Source: Hydractinia symbiolongicarpus (taxonomy: Eukaryota > Cnidaria > Hydrozoa > Anthoathecata > Hydractiniidae). Taken from it: a stretch of DNA of 64,000 bases. Below the pieces are notes generated by a model, which was not told where the DNA came from, searched no databases, and was given only the letters and a program-made list of their open reading frames with translations. The stretch covers positions 9,612,001 through 9,676,000 of the forward strand of contig NC_079887.1 of the NCBI RefSeq assembly GCF_029227915.1. Reading direction: 5' to 3'. Both the position numbers and the translations under genes were made by a program. This document shows, piece by piece, positions 1-11,452 of this stretch (position 1 is the stretch's first letter; each line of letters opens with the position of its first letter).

Positions 1-257
1 TGTGGGTATCTGTCTGAATATGTGGAAATTATTTTTCACATACTCAAATCTGCATCTTTCTTTCTCACATCTACACCAGAGAAAATTTTTTGAGAAATTT
101 TGGTGTTATTTACAAATTAAAGTTGATGAACTGATATCACAAAGTTGTTTATTTAACACACCACAGTGACTTGCATGCGCATATTAGTTTATGTTTGGCA
201 TATAAAGAAATCCTTTTGTGACGTAAAAGAAGCTTTGGCATTGTGTGTTACGATGTG
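1..257 (+). promoter_or_regulatory. 5' flank and 5' UTR of the hnRNP L gene
   Basis: No coding exon is visible here. An in-frame TGA at 219-221 closes the reading frame upstream of the ATG at 258, which supports that ATG as the start. TGACGTAA at 219-226 resembles an ATF/CREB half-conserved site. Promoter function is inference. The transcription start cannot be placed. Confidence 0.4.
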
Positions 258-258
258 A
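253..258 (+). promoter_or_regulatory. start-stop mini-uORF (ATG TGA) overlapping the hnRNP L start codon
   Basis: The bases 253-260 read ATGTGATG. The first ATG is followed directly by TGA, and the last A of that stop is the first base of the main ATG at 258. If 258 is the real start, ribosomes initiating at 253 would meet a stop immediately, one base before the main start. Start-stop uORFs are known translational attenuators in other eukaryotic genes; a role here is inference. Confidence 0.4.
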
Positions 259-3200
259 TGACTACCGCCACAGTCTTGCAAAGCAGATTATTATTAGAAC
301 CGGATCAACTCATTACAAGCTGTACCAAAAGTGAACCATTCAAGAACTCAGAAAACTTAGCAAGTGTTAATAGCAGTACTATTTATACCCAGGCTGCTTC
401 AGACCAGTCAGAAATTAGTTTAGCTGCCCAGTTAGTTGATCCGGCTAGAGCTGTTCAGATTGTGACTAAAGCTATTCAATTAGCTACAAATCCATTGCAA
501 CTGAGTGATACCATCAACAGGTCTTACTTAAATTCAAAACAGCCTATAAGTGGAGCGCAATATCAGCGTAAACTTAAAATGGAGGAGCTGTATAAATGGA
601 GGGTATGGACTCCATATCCTGTGCAAATGGTAAAGCCTAAGGTGAATGGCAAAGGTAAAAAAAATAAGAAATTAAATGTACAAAATAGTTGTTAAGGAAT
701 TTGGTTAGACATTACATATTTGTAAAAATATGTAGATGTAGTAAGAGTTTGGCACTACTGTTCTTTGTAATGAATTCATTTTGTTAATAGGTTACGACAA
801 TCACAACATGCCACCATCCAAAGTAATACACTGCCGAGCAGTTGCTGATGGTTGTAAGGAAACAGATTTGGTGCAAGTAATGAGACCATTTGGTAGTATA
901 AGGTATTTTACGTCAGTTTTTGGAGTCAAAATATACATTTTTACCTTACAGTTAAGTTTTTTCATTTTGTGCTTTAACATTTAGAGCTTTAACACTCATG
1001 CCAAAGTTACGTCAAGCTTTAGTGGAATATGAGGTAAGTGTTTTTTTTTTTTTTTTTTTGCATACCTAATCTGGGACTAAAGCAATTTTGTCTGTTGAAA
1101 GTTAAAATATTTTCTGTTGTTCAGTTTTCCATAATGATAGGGACAAATTTTGTTACTCCTGCGTAATCAAGTGGGTTACAATATTTCTCCCAAGTGTTAC
1201 TAACAACTGAAAGATTTGTGAGGAGGGATTGATTTTTTTTTCATTAACAAAGCACTGTTATTTTCACGTTGAGGTAACAAAGATTATTTATCAAATTATT
1301 AATTTTATCTATAGGAATTAGAATCAGCTATTGCTTGTGTAACATATGCCCAAGTAAGTTGTATATTTTGTGATAAAAATTAATTTTCAGTTTGGTATAA
1401 GCACAAATTTTGACATAAATGAATAGATGAATCTATTATCTATTTTTTAACTTGTGTGTTACATAGTCAATTGTTTGTTTTTACATTATAATTATTTTCT
1501 AGCTTCAACCTGTGTTAGTACTAGGAAGACAAATGTATGTTAATTACTCGAAAAGTACAGAAATTAACAGGTATGATGTATGCTAGGTAATTGTCCCTTT
1601 TTAATAAAAAAAATCTAACCTACAATCAGAAAACAAAAAAATGAAGTTCATGTTTGGAACAAAAAGAAATTTGTGCCAATTCTTTTGTGTAAAAGAATAA
1701 GTGGCATTGTGGCAGAAAGTGTGGAATTTCATAGTGTGAGTTTTTTTTACTAGAACTTATAATATTTGAATTGTGTGAAGCTTTATTTTTATACAGAGCT
1801 AAGTCATTAATTTAGGAAGGTAAGTAGCGCAAACTTTTTAGTACTTATATTGCCATTTTTAGAGCACTGGAATTGATTGTGAAAATTGGCGTAAAACTGG
1901 AACTAATAAGTTTCACACTTTCTGCCCTCTTTTATTTCTACCCTTTTTAATTCCCTTCAGCTAATTTGTTGTATGAACATTAGGTGTTTTGGTGTATTAT
2001 ATTTTTAAGCTTCCATCATAAATTACTTTATGTCCATTTTTAGAGATTTCAGTAATTCTGCGAGCATTGGACAAACACCCACCAATATTTTGCTATTTAC
2101 CATAATTAATGCTATACATCCAGTGAATGTGGAGACTGTAAAAAAAATCTGCTTGCAGCATGCTGAAGTTCAACGTATTGTAATTTTTCATAAGAATGGT
2201 TTGCAAGCGCTGGTTGAATTTTTAACAATTGATGATGCACAACGAGTACAGCAGGCCTTAAATGGATGTGACATATTCGCTGGTTGTTGTACTTTGAAAA
2301 TTGACTTCTCTAAGGTAACCAAATCTTTAGTATTTTTTCTGTTTAGGCTCATCACCATTAGGCAGAATATAACCCTAACCCTAACAAAGCAGAATAATCA
2401 AAATTTTGATTAAAAGACAGATTAGAAGCCAATTCTATAGTGGAAATTTATAATGTTCAAAATCATTCTACTCGGAATATTTTGCCTTCTGGATTTGAGT
2501 GTTTAATAAACCCCCTTTTACTTTATAACAAGCAAAAATTAATAAGGAGGGAAAGTTATCCGAAAGCAAAATAAAAATATATTTAATTCATTGATATATA
2601 TATATATATATATATATACATGTTTAGACTGGAAGGTTAAATGTGCATGCCAACACTGCTGAAACTTACGATGTTGAAATAGAAAAAAGAAAAAGAGGAG
2701 GTGAGAAAATTAGGGATTTCTTTATGTGAGGTACGTTTTTCAATGCATGATTTTAATTGACTCTCTTTTTAATAGGTTCCTTACTAGCTTTAATGAATCA
2801 TACAGTAGATTCAAATGTTTTTGCACAAAGTCAAGTATTTTCACAAGCAGCCAGCGGTAGGAGTTGTATATCTTTTAAAAAAATTTATATTCTTTTATCT
2901 CCCCAAGTGCTTTTATTAAAGGATTGTAAAGTATTATTTCTTAATTCCTCTGCACTTTTTTGAGAATAATTATGCAAGTATCTTTTTTCTGTTTAAACTC
3001 TCCAAATTCTTAAATCTAGATTGTACCTTTCCAACAATTTGATCTGCTAAAAACTCTTTATCACCATCTTTGTTATTAAAAATTATCAGCATTGATGATC
3101 TTATTTTCTTTCTATTGTAGATGCATTTAATACTACGAAAAGCCCTAGTAATCTTGGTTTGGAAAACGGTGAGTAAGATCTCTACAGGTGAAAATACTCT

Positions 3201-5305
3201 GGATATTTTTGTACAACTTTTTTGATTACACAATTTTATATCTTTCTCTAGGTAAATTGAGCCAGGAAGCTATTTCCGCTATTCTAGCTGGGGCTGCAGG
3301 TTTTCCAGCCGTCCAAAGTAAGTTGCTCGTTTTATTTATATATATATATATTTTTTTAGCAAACAATGTACAAAACAACAAAAGCTGTATTGTTTTTTTT
3401 AATGTAAAGGTTTGATTGCCAAAGTGATGACATCAGGAAGTCAAGCTCAAGCACAGTCAAGTCAGCCCATCCAGGCTAGTTCATCAGGTAATATATGCTA
3501 ATATGTTCCCTTTTGTTGCATTACATATGGGTTTATTAAAAGGCATTACAAAGTAAAGAAATTTATATAATTGCTTGCAACTTCTCTAATTTTTAGGCAT
3601 TGGAACTTTGCTGACAAACACAATGGATACATCTGTTGATAGTGATTCTGGATCAAGTATGAGCTCTGTTAGTCGCACAACATTATTAAGCGCGCAACCA
3701 ACCACTGTTGAGACTTATACTTCACCATTTGCAGCTCTTAGTGGAGGCTTGAGTTTAGGTAAACTACTTAATTTTCTAATGATGAAAGTAATGTTTGGTT
3801 AATTTGCATAAAGAAAACTTAATTTCGTTATCTTTTAATTTTTAGCTGGAGGAGAAGGATGTGTTGCCATGGTTTATGGTGTCAACAATGAAAAAATGAA
3901 TTGTGACCATCTTTTTAATTTGTTTTGTTTATATGGCAATGTGGTGAAGGTACGTTACACAAACCATAACAACAACAGCAATCTAAATAACTATAATACT
4001 ATTTTTATTATTATTTCTTTTGTGTGCTAGTATTTCAAGATTATATATTTTTTTCAGGTTAAAACATTGGTAAATAAACCAGGTGCAGCAATGATACAGT
4101 ACACAGATAAAATGTCAACAGACATATCTATTCGAAACCTGAACAATTTAACACTCTTTGGACAAAAGTTTCAACTATCGTATGTATCAATTTTCCTTTT
4201 CACGTTTTGTTAAATTAGTTCATCACAGAGCAAGTTTGAACTCTTTTATGTCATTTGTATGTGGTTTATGAAATTTTTTTTTCTTTAGATTTTCTAAGCA
4301 TCCATTTATAGCTGACGCATCACAAGTGACTCCACTATTTGATGGTTCTGCTTCAGCTGTCAGTTATGCCGACTCACGCAACAACAGATTTAAGTTTATA
4401 CCAGGAGGTGTTGATATATTTTCACGGATACACCCGCCCTCAAAAGTTCTGCACTACTTTAACGCCCCTCCTGATTGCACGGAAGAGCAGCTAAAGCAAG
4501 TTTTTGAGACTTTAGGAGCTGAAGTCCCAACGAAGCAGGCTACCTTCTCAAAAAGTAAGTCTAGCTAATAGCTTTTTTTCATGCGTGGACATAGAAAATG
4601 CGGACAGTCAAATAATTTGGCTTAAATATTTAACCATGGAGGTATATTTTGACCTATATCTATGTCAATTATTTAGGCAATGGAAAATCATCTTCAGGAT
4701 TACTGGAATTTTCATCAGTTCCAACTGCAGTCGAAGCCTTGATACTTGCAAATCACTTTACTATGCACAGAGATAACAGCACAGGTAAACACAAGCTGTG
4801 GCGTTAATGCATTTTTAAACTTAAGTTATAGGCTAAGTCAGCTTCATTCTTCAAGCAATCCAAAAATCTATGACATGTCATTGTTGTGAAGTGAGGTCCT
4901 TGTTTCATAGAAGAGAAATTTCATTTTTTTTTATTTATTTCTTATTTTATAGATCCTTTTCACATGATCGAACAAGGTAAGGCATTTGCGATTGTGTTGC
5001 AAGATGTTGTACATCTAACACATAAAGAAGTCTTCTAGAACATTCTTTTGCACACGTTTGATCATTCGTGTTAAATGCGTTTAATAAAAAAATTGAAATC
5101 TGAAGTTTTTAGATTTGAAAAGAAAGAATTTTGATAAGCATGCAAGGGACAACGTTCTGAAATTAATGACAAAGCTTGCTTATGAATGCTAATCTGGTCA
5201 AACCTAATTTTTTTTCCTTGTAACTATGAATATTGTTATCACTTAGGTGGAGCCGCGTACACATTGAAGCTAGCGTTTTCCCCTAGTAACGCGATCAACA
5301 ATTAA
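258..5305 (+). CDS. hnrnpl: heterogeneous nuclear ribonucleoprotein L (hnRNP L/LL family), complete, 18 coding exons
   Basis: Nuclear RNA-binding splicing regulator that binds CA-rich RNA in vertebrates. Exons: 258-654, 791-902, 985-1033, 1315-1353, 1503-1570, 2044-2314, 2628-2700, 2776-2856, 3121-3168, 3252-3317, 3410-3487, 3597-3758, 3846-3949, 4058-4179, 4289-4554, 4677-4784, 4953-4976, 5247-5305. All junctions are GT/AG and keep phase, giving 708 residues. RRM1 (about 139-205) holds ADLVQ-like and RQALVEYE motifs; RRM2 (about 233-310) has RIVIFHKNGLQALVEF and GCCTLKIDF; RRM3 (about 487-560) has NLFCLYGNVVKVK and GAAMIQY; RRM4 (about 608-705) has VLHYFNAPPD and SSGLLEF. The segment SRNNRF before RRM4 is typical of the family. 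The 132-residue N-terminal exon is not recognisable, and the RRM2-RRM3 linker (about 313-485) is Ser/Ala/Gln-rich rather than Pro/Gly-rich, spread over six small exons. It could equally be called hnRNP LL. The identity is firm; the start is less so. Confidence 0.93.
2370..2385. repeat. telomere-like (CCCTAA) repeat inside an hnRNP L intron
   Basis: About two and a half units of TAACCC occur just after exon 6 of the hnRNP L gene. This is far too short to be a telomere and is best read as chance or an interstitial relic. Confidence 0.5.
2593..2619. repeat. (TA)n microsatellite in the intron before exon 7 of hnRNP L
   Basis: A run of alternating T and A ends a few bases before the splice acceptor at 2626-2627. 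A similar TA run lies at 5886-5907 downstream of the gene. Confidence 0.7.
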
Positions 5306-5455
5306 ACCAAACTACTGCTCTACAACACTTTTTCAATGCATTGAAATGACGTCATTGTCCTACTTGTGTTTTACTATCCCATTCAACCATGTGCGTCAAC
5401 TACACGAGAATTTAACAGCACGTTTCATGTCACCATCAAGAAATTTACGACTGTA

Positions 5456-5461
5456 AATAAA
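5456..5461 (+). terminator. polyadenylation signal AATAAA of the hnRNP L gene
   Basis: AATAAA occurs about 150 bases after the stop codon at 5303-5305 and is the first canonical signal downstream. Confidence 0.6.
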
Positions 5462-6901
5462 GTCTGCTTTTTATAGTGCAAATTCATTTCGTATCCCATA
5501 CTGCACCAGTACTACTACTACCCCATGATGCATCAAGCAAGCAAAGCATGAATACATTGGATGTTCTTTGATAATTTTTATTTCAAGCTATTTTGATTTA
5601 CTTATACTGTTTATATAAAAGTATGCATTATAAAGTTTGCTGGGCCAGCTTTGTGCAAACGTATAAAAACCAAAGTTGTTGACGTTCTATGAGGTTTGTT
5701 GTTGTTGTTGTCTAGTTGTCTCAATCTATAGGTGTTAAAATAAAAACGATGCCTCACTTATTCAGCTGCATTGCAGTCTCGTTTATTCTACATATTTTTT
5801 TCTTATTTATACTATAATAATGACAATACAGTATTTTATTTTTAGTTATTTTGTTTAGGTTCAAACCATATTTTACTATTCTAACTATATATATATATAT
5901 ATATATTATATATTTTTCATTTTCGTTCTAAACGTTAAGAAGATAAACATACAATTTTAGTAGTTCCCTATCATATTATATCGTTCATATATATTATATA
6001 TAACTTTTATTCATTCATTATATATGTTTACACTTCGTTCACTACTTTACTAGCATTTAAGGAAAATAAACCAGATGTATTGCATTAACATGAAACCCAC
6101 TGGTGTTAACGCCCATGTTCAATTTCTGTTTAAAAATAACCCCCATTTCAAGTGGGCGTTGATAAATCTTAAATTAACGCCCGTGGTGGTTATTTTGCAT
6201 TTCCTATGAATAGTTCTTTTTATATGTTACGTTAAAGTAAGTGTACGAAGTATTTGGCTAAATATTTAACTTCCTTAAACTGCTGTGTCAGCATATTTTG
6301 AGAAGTTGTGATATAATCACCTTATATGCCCAAATAAATTCATACTTTTTGTGTGATCTCAATAAATGCTATTTGTTTTTGTGTTAATTAGATAAATTTG
6401 TTTGGAAAAGAAATTTTATAAACTGGCCCAGTATAAAGTATTAAAATTTGGTATGTTTTATAAAGAGTGGAAGCTCCGAATTTGGGGTACGTGATAATTT
6501 TTAGTGATGTTTCAGAAGCTTCAAAACTTAGTCATGAAAACAACTTTTGAAGGTTCGACAACATCTATATAACGTGTCAAAGTGTTTATTGTGGTTCGTT
6601 AGAACATGTCTGTCACGTGTCTGTCTGCTTGTATCCCCTTTTTCGGAGTTTTCTTTACTGCACGGTTTCAAGTTTTAAACTTGTAATTATCTAACTTTTA
6701 AAGTTATTAAAATTTAACTTTGGTTGGAAATCGTGATTTTAACTGATAATAAAACGTAAATCGGAGTTAGATTTTAATTTAAAAGTATTATTTTTCAAGC
6801 AGTCAAACTGAATATATGATATGTGAAACCACATGTTATCTGATGAAGTTAACGTTCTTATTAACTGACACTGTCATGCAACCTTGCGTGAATGTTGACA
6901 G

Positions 6902-7003
6902 TCTGGTGAAAACGTCACACGAATACTAAAAATTGTTCGTGAAAACGTCACACAAACACGGACAAATTCGTGAAAACTTCACACTAATACGGAAATTCTC
7001 GTG
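6902..7003. repeat. degenerate tandem repeat, about 33-bp unit, three copies
   Basis: Three successive units share the core CGTGAAAACGTCACAC (the third has CTTCACAC) followed by an AATACGGA-like tail. No function is suggested. Confidence 0.6.
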
Positions 7004-7987
7004 CATGGCTAATAAGTTAAGTAAGTGTGTACTTTGCAAAATCACAGATAATTTGATGTATATTTTACACGAACTCTGATAACATATGGTCTTCTAAACT
7101 TTTTAAAACTGACATATCAGTTAGTTAAAAACGGATAATATTTTATGGACAATATAAATTATGTAATTTTAAAAACTTGGTTGTAAACCGCGATATTATA
7201 TTTGTGATATCTCTTCAATTAATTTAACGTGGGAAAATTTTGCGAGGAAATGCTCAATTTTGCGACATTCACTGCTTTTTTGAAAGAGTACATCCTTACG
7301 AAAAATGTTTTAAAAAAGGTTTTGTTAAATTTTTTTGTTCTATTTAGCAGATAATAGATCCCGCGAAACGTTCTTTTTCTAATGACCGCGATTAAAATTA
7401 ATTTACAAGATGTTCCATTTATATTATTCTTATCAAAATATTTCCATTTCCGTAAGATTTAGGTCGCTAGTCTTGCCTCCCACAAACTCGCATCATTTTC
7501 TCTTCTATGGAAACTTCTTGAATATTTAGTATTTTGCATAATAAAGCAAATCTGACTTCTTCTTTTTTTTGCTAACGCCTGTTGTTGTTTCTGTTGTAGT
7601 TGTTTGTTGTTGTTTACGTTCGTCTGTTTCGAAAACAAACATGCATGTTTTAACACACAAAGAAAAATAATGTACTAATGTAAAAGTCTTTGATGCATTA
7701 AGAAAAGTATTTTTTGCGAGGAACATGCGTGGGTTGGACACCCTGTGTGTATTCCTTCCATTACATAACGTCAATTTCCCAAACCTTCTCGAATAAAAGG
7801 AATGATAGGAACACACAATAATTTTTTCTTTGAGTTTTTTCTCATTTTATCAGTATTCTTACAATACTTTTATCACATGCATATCGAAGTGTTCATTTAA
7901 AACTAGTTCTTCGTATTGTATATTTACAGAACGCTTTACAACGTTCTCCAAGTTGTACACGAAAAACTTTTATTGTTTTAACTTCCT

Positions 7988-8045
7988 GCGCAGAGGGATT
8001 ATTTGATCCTTACAATCATTTCGGTTAGAAAATAATCCTCTGCGC
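7988..8045. repeat. imperfect inverted repeat (hairpin), arms about 16-17 bp
   Basis: The left arm GCGCAGAGGGATTATTT (7988-8004) is the reverse complement of the right arm AAATAATCCTCTGCGC (8030-8045) except for one missing base. The loop is about 25 bases. It could be a solo MITE end-pair or a structured RNA; the sequence does not decide. Confidence 0.6.
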
Positions 8046-9109
8046 TGAAGTGCTATTGCATTTATTCTGTATTTACTCCTACGTTATCGCTCGTTGCCTA
8101 AGACAAAGTCACGTGATCATCTTTCTGTTTTTACCTATTTATGCGTCTCACCACTAATGTTTTTAAAAGAGATCTTGGAAATAGATTAGTTGATCACGCG
8201 ACTTTTGAAGGCCTGTTATTAACATATTCACTTTATTCGTTCTACAATAGATTGAGCTGTTTAAAAAATGTCGATTTTATTACTCTCCCTTTCACCCAAC
8301 TGCCACCCATCAAAGTGACTGCAACCCGTAAAGGGTGCAATGATTCGAAATGCAGTCTTAGCTGTTCTATTTGTACATGCACTGTCCAAAGTAATAAAAA
8401 AAAACAAGGAAAAGAAAAACAGAAAAACGCGCATTAGTCAATAAAATCAATAAAATGTAGCCTCAAAAATGTCAAACAAAAAGAAAAACACTTCTATATA
8501 AATATATATTTTTGTTTAATTAACCTCTGCTAAAAATAAAATAGAGAACCAGCCCACTTTCCGCCGGAGATCAAGCATGATCTATAAGGATGCAAGTTTT
8601 GAGTGCCGTCAGACTTGTTAATGCACAAAAGTAGTATTGATGGAGTTCTTAGCCTACTTTTAGGAAACGCATTCAAGTTTTATATCTTTGGTAAGAATGC
8701 CAAGGAAAACAAAATTTTGTAAATCTTGACTTTTGAATACACAGTATAGTGGATAGTTAGGCAAAGCAAAATCGTACTACAGTGCACTATCTAAATTTTG
8801 ATATAAAGAATTAGACATTCAAATTTAGGAGACCGACTTTAAAAAGTCATTTAAAAAGCAAAAAGAGAAAGAGCTCCTGTCTCCTCAACACCAGCTACCT
8901 TACATTTTTTAAACACAATAAAGACAATTGTACCTGTTAGCCAAAACACATCAGATAAGACAACAGAGTCATTAGCTATGTATTGACAGAATGGTAAGCA
9001 AAGATCTTCTATCCCGTGTTAAGGTTCGTTGAGCTTTGAAAACGGTGGAATCAAAGTTTTTACAAAGGTATTAATAGTCTTCAAAATAACGTTTGTGATA
9101 CTAAGAACA

Positions 9110-9690
9110 AAATGCAGATACATTTATCACATGGCCTAGCTCCATACTTTAAAGCTACTTTGATGGACGATATTGAAAAATCTCTATATTTTACCGTGTC
9201 GTTCGATAAAAATTTATAAGAAACTTCAGAGAGGTTAAATGGATATTTTGATTAGATATTGGAACACCGAAACTAAGTTGGCCAAAACTAGATACCTGGA
9301 TTCCCCCAATTTCTTGATGAAGCTGCTGTTCAACAGATCTATGTGAAACATTTAGTGAAGGTATTAAAAGTTTTAACCATAACCACCTTTTGCAAATTTT
9401 ATCTGATGGTCGTGATGTTAACCTTTAAAGTTCTTGAACTAATAAATGAAAAAAGAATTACAGCTGAGCTTTTACCTCTTGTTAACATGTAGTCTCCATA
9501 CTATCCATGAGAGTATAAAGACAGGTGTTAAAAATACTGTTTGGAAAAAAGACAAGATGCTATTAGATAAATCCCCTGCATGTCGTGAAAAAAAACAGAG
9601 CATCGTAAATCAAATATTTAACCTCTACCGTATTGTGGTCATAGATGAGAATGAGAAGTGTGCTGCACCTGATTTGGAATGGGTAGGTCA
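9110..9690 (+). pseudogene. decayed transposon-derived (hAT/BED-like) gene fragment
   Basis: Frame-broken translation on the + strand gives, in order, SHGLAPYFKATLMDD, FTVSFDKNL, KTRYLDSP, LLQILSDGRDVNL and SLHTIHESIKTGVKN. These blocks come in the order and rough spacing I associate with an abundant transposase-derived protein family of cnidarians and fish that carries a conserved V-S-F-D-E-S-L block and an S-M-D-G-P-N-V-N block. Several stops and frameshifts separate them, so this is a dead copy. The family call is from memory of motif order. The last open part covers 9446-9700. Confidence 0.45.
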
Positions 9691-10201
9691 GATTCCTTAG
9701 GTATCTAAGTGATCTAGCTATCAAAAACTCGACAACCACAAGGCAAAATATTTCAGCTATTAGAAAAATCTATATGATCCTTTCATGCACGCCAAATTCT
9801 AATTTGTAGAAATTCATTGCTGTGAAATTGAACAAAAGCTGTCAAACTGACCAGCAAATAATACCATTTTTTGTGAAGTATTAAATGGAGTTTTCACTTT
9901 TTTGCTTGAAATGTTTATTTTAAGCTCGGCTGTGCAGAAAGCCGACACCACCTTGTTAGGCATTGGCACTGCTGATAGGAATATATACAAGCCTTACGAT
10001 TTAGATGTGTTCTTTTCCAAGTGATGTAGCTGAAAGAAAGTATGTCGTATTTGTTAATTTTCCAGACTTTATGGCACGACATCTATGCGTTAGACTGACG
10101 TCAATAGCATTTTTGCAATTAGTGAGCCATTGCATTGTACTTTTAAGTTTAAGGCTACGTCATCTCCTGCGTGGGCAACTAGGGACTACCTGAGATTAAA
10201 T

Positions 10202-10400
10202 TAGGACCAATTTCCTAAAGCTAACAACAACCTAACCGTTTTGGAATAGACGGTTAAGGACGTCATCAATAACCCTTTAAATCCCCCATATTTCTTCAAC
10301 CGTTTGTCAAAAACTATACATTTTCTTAATCAGTGCTTCAAACTCTACACAATAACATGAAAAAAAGGCGCTGAAAATTATCCTGTCTTATTTCTACGTT
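10202..10400. repeat. interspersed repeat copy (family with TTCTTAATCAGTG...TCTACACA core)
   Basis: The segment contains ACCGTTTGTCAAAAACTATA, then a TTTTCTTAATCAGTGCTTCA word and CTCTACACAA. The same ordered words recur at 36780-36990 and twice at 51430-51800, each preceded by GACGTCATCA or a GATGACATCATCA-like stretch. This is an unclassified non-coding interspersed repeat. Confidence 0.5.
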
Positions 10401-10745
10401 TTGTGTTCACTGATTTTTAATGAAAAAATCATGACAATATCAAAAACAATAAGATTATCTTTTAAAAACAAAATCCGAACTACATAGCAACAATCGGCTT
10501 CAACAAATCAACCAGACTTTCTTTAACCTAATAGCACAAAATGTCACGTTTTACAGGCCACCTCGTGAATGTTTAGTGACAGAATATCCAAGCAACACTT
10601 ATCAGCGAAAGCGCCTATCACAACTTCCCAATTTTTTTGCTGTGCTTAAATGATTTTCTGAATTATATAGGTTCAAATTACAAGAGTTCCCTGAAACTAA
10701 TGGTGGGTTTCCATGAGTAAATGCAATTTCGACTTATAGCCAACT

Positions 10746-10798
10746 CCTTAATTAGCGAACACCTTCGGTGCAATCATTTTCACGCCCGCTAATTAAGG
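10746..10798. repeat. inverted repeat CCTTAATTAGCG / CGCTAATTAAGG
   Basis: The perfect 12-bp arms lie at 10746-10757 and 10787-10798. The neighbouring DNA to 11060 repeats the word CCGCTAATT or GTCCGTTAAT several times, so the region is probably part of a small TIR element whose outer ends I could not fix. Confidence 0.5.
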
Positions 10799-11103
10799 GT
10801 GTCCGTTATTTTGAGAGTCTCATTCCCTCTTTTAATTTGACAGAGAACGTGATTCAAGAGCTAGAACTTTGATCCGGAAAAATACCCATAACATATAATT
10901 CTTTACACACCAGAAAGTGTGGAGGGACTGTGTATAATTACACAACAAACATTTTTTTCACTGCCCGCTAATTTCGTGCAACGAAAAACTGTCCGCTAAT
11001 TGCTCTTTTTCTGCCAGTACAATCAATTTTAGAGGTGTTCCCCTTTTAGAGTGTCCGTTAATAAAAGTATATATAAATTTTTACATGCGCAGTTGTATTC
11101 GCT

Positions 11104-11109
11104 TTTATT
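11104..11109 (-). terminator. possible polyadenylation signal of ALKBH4
   Basis: TTTATT on the + strand is AATAAA on the minus strand, about 350 bases past the ALKBH4 stop. No closer canonical signal was noticed. Confidence 0.3.
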
Positions 11110-11452
11110 TTACTTCGAAACATTCTTTTCGCAGAAACGTATTTCTACTTTTTTTAGTTCTTCTATTTCTTTGCTTCTTAAATTTGTTTTCACATTAAAA
11201 AAAAGAATTCAAGCAAAGGTATGTTGATTTAAGTTTTGTGTTCGACGTCGATTTCTCTATTTTTCGTAAAAATTAAAAAAAATATTTCGCACCGAGTATT
11301 CTATCGGTTAGTTCGTTAAAAATCCGCGTCTTTTTGTCCTATTAAAGTACAATTTTGCGTTCAACGTTAAAAATCGAATTTTCAATAAAACATGGACAGA
11401 AAAGCAGGATAAATTCAAAATTCTAAACAAAAAGAATTTTTTTCATACAGAT

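Larger units (their letters stand above)
5462..9109. other. intergenic, no supported gene
   Basis: Between hnRNP L and the decayed transposon gene I see only AT-rich DNA. At 6090-6200 the word TTAACGCCC recurs in both halves of a short block. A degenerate tandem repeat lies at 6902-7003 and an imperfect hairpin at 7988-8045. The open frames at 7459-7816 and 8141-8437 are low in complexity and show no family signal. Confidence 0.5.

Noticed and set aside
2370-2385. Telomere or chromosome end
   Set aside because: Only two and a half TTAGGG-type units inside an intron of an intact gene.
7459-7816. Two overlapping minus-strand frames rich in Gln, Thr and Lys
   Set aside because: They come from a (GTT)n-rich low-complexity stretch and show no conserved motif.
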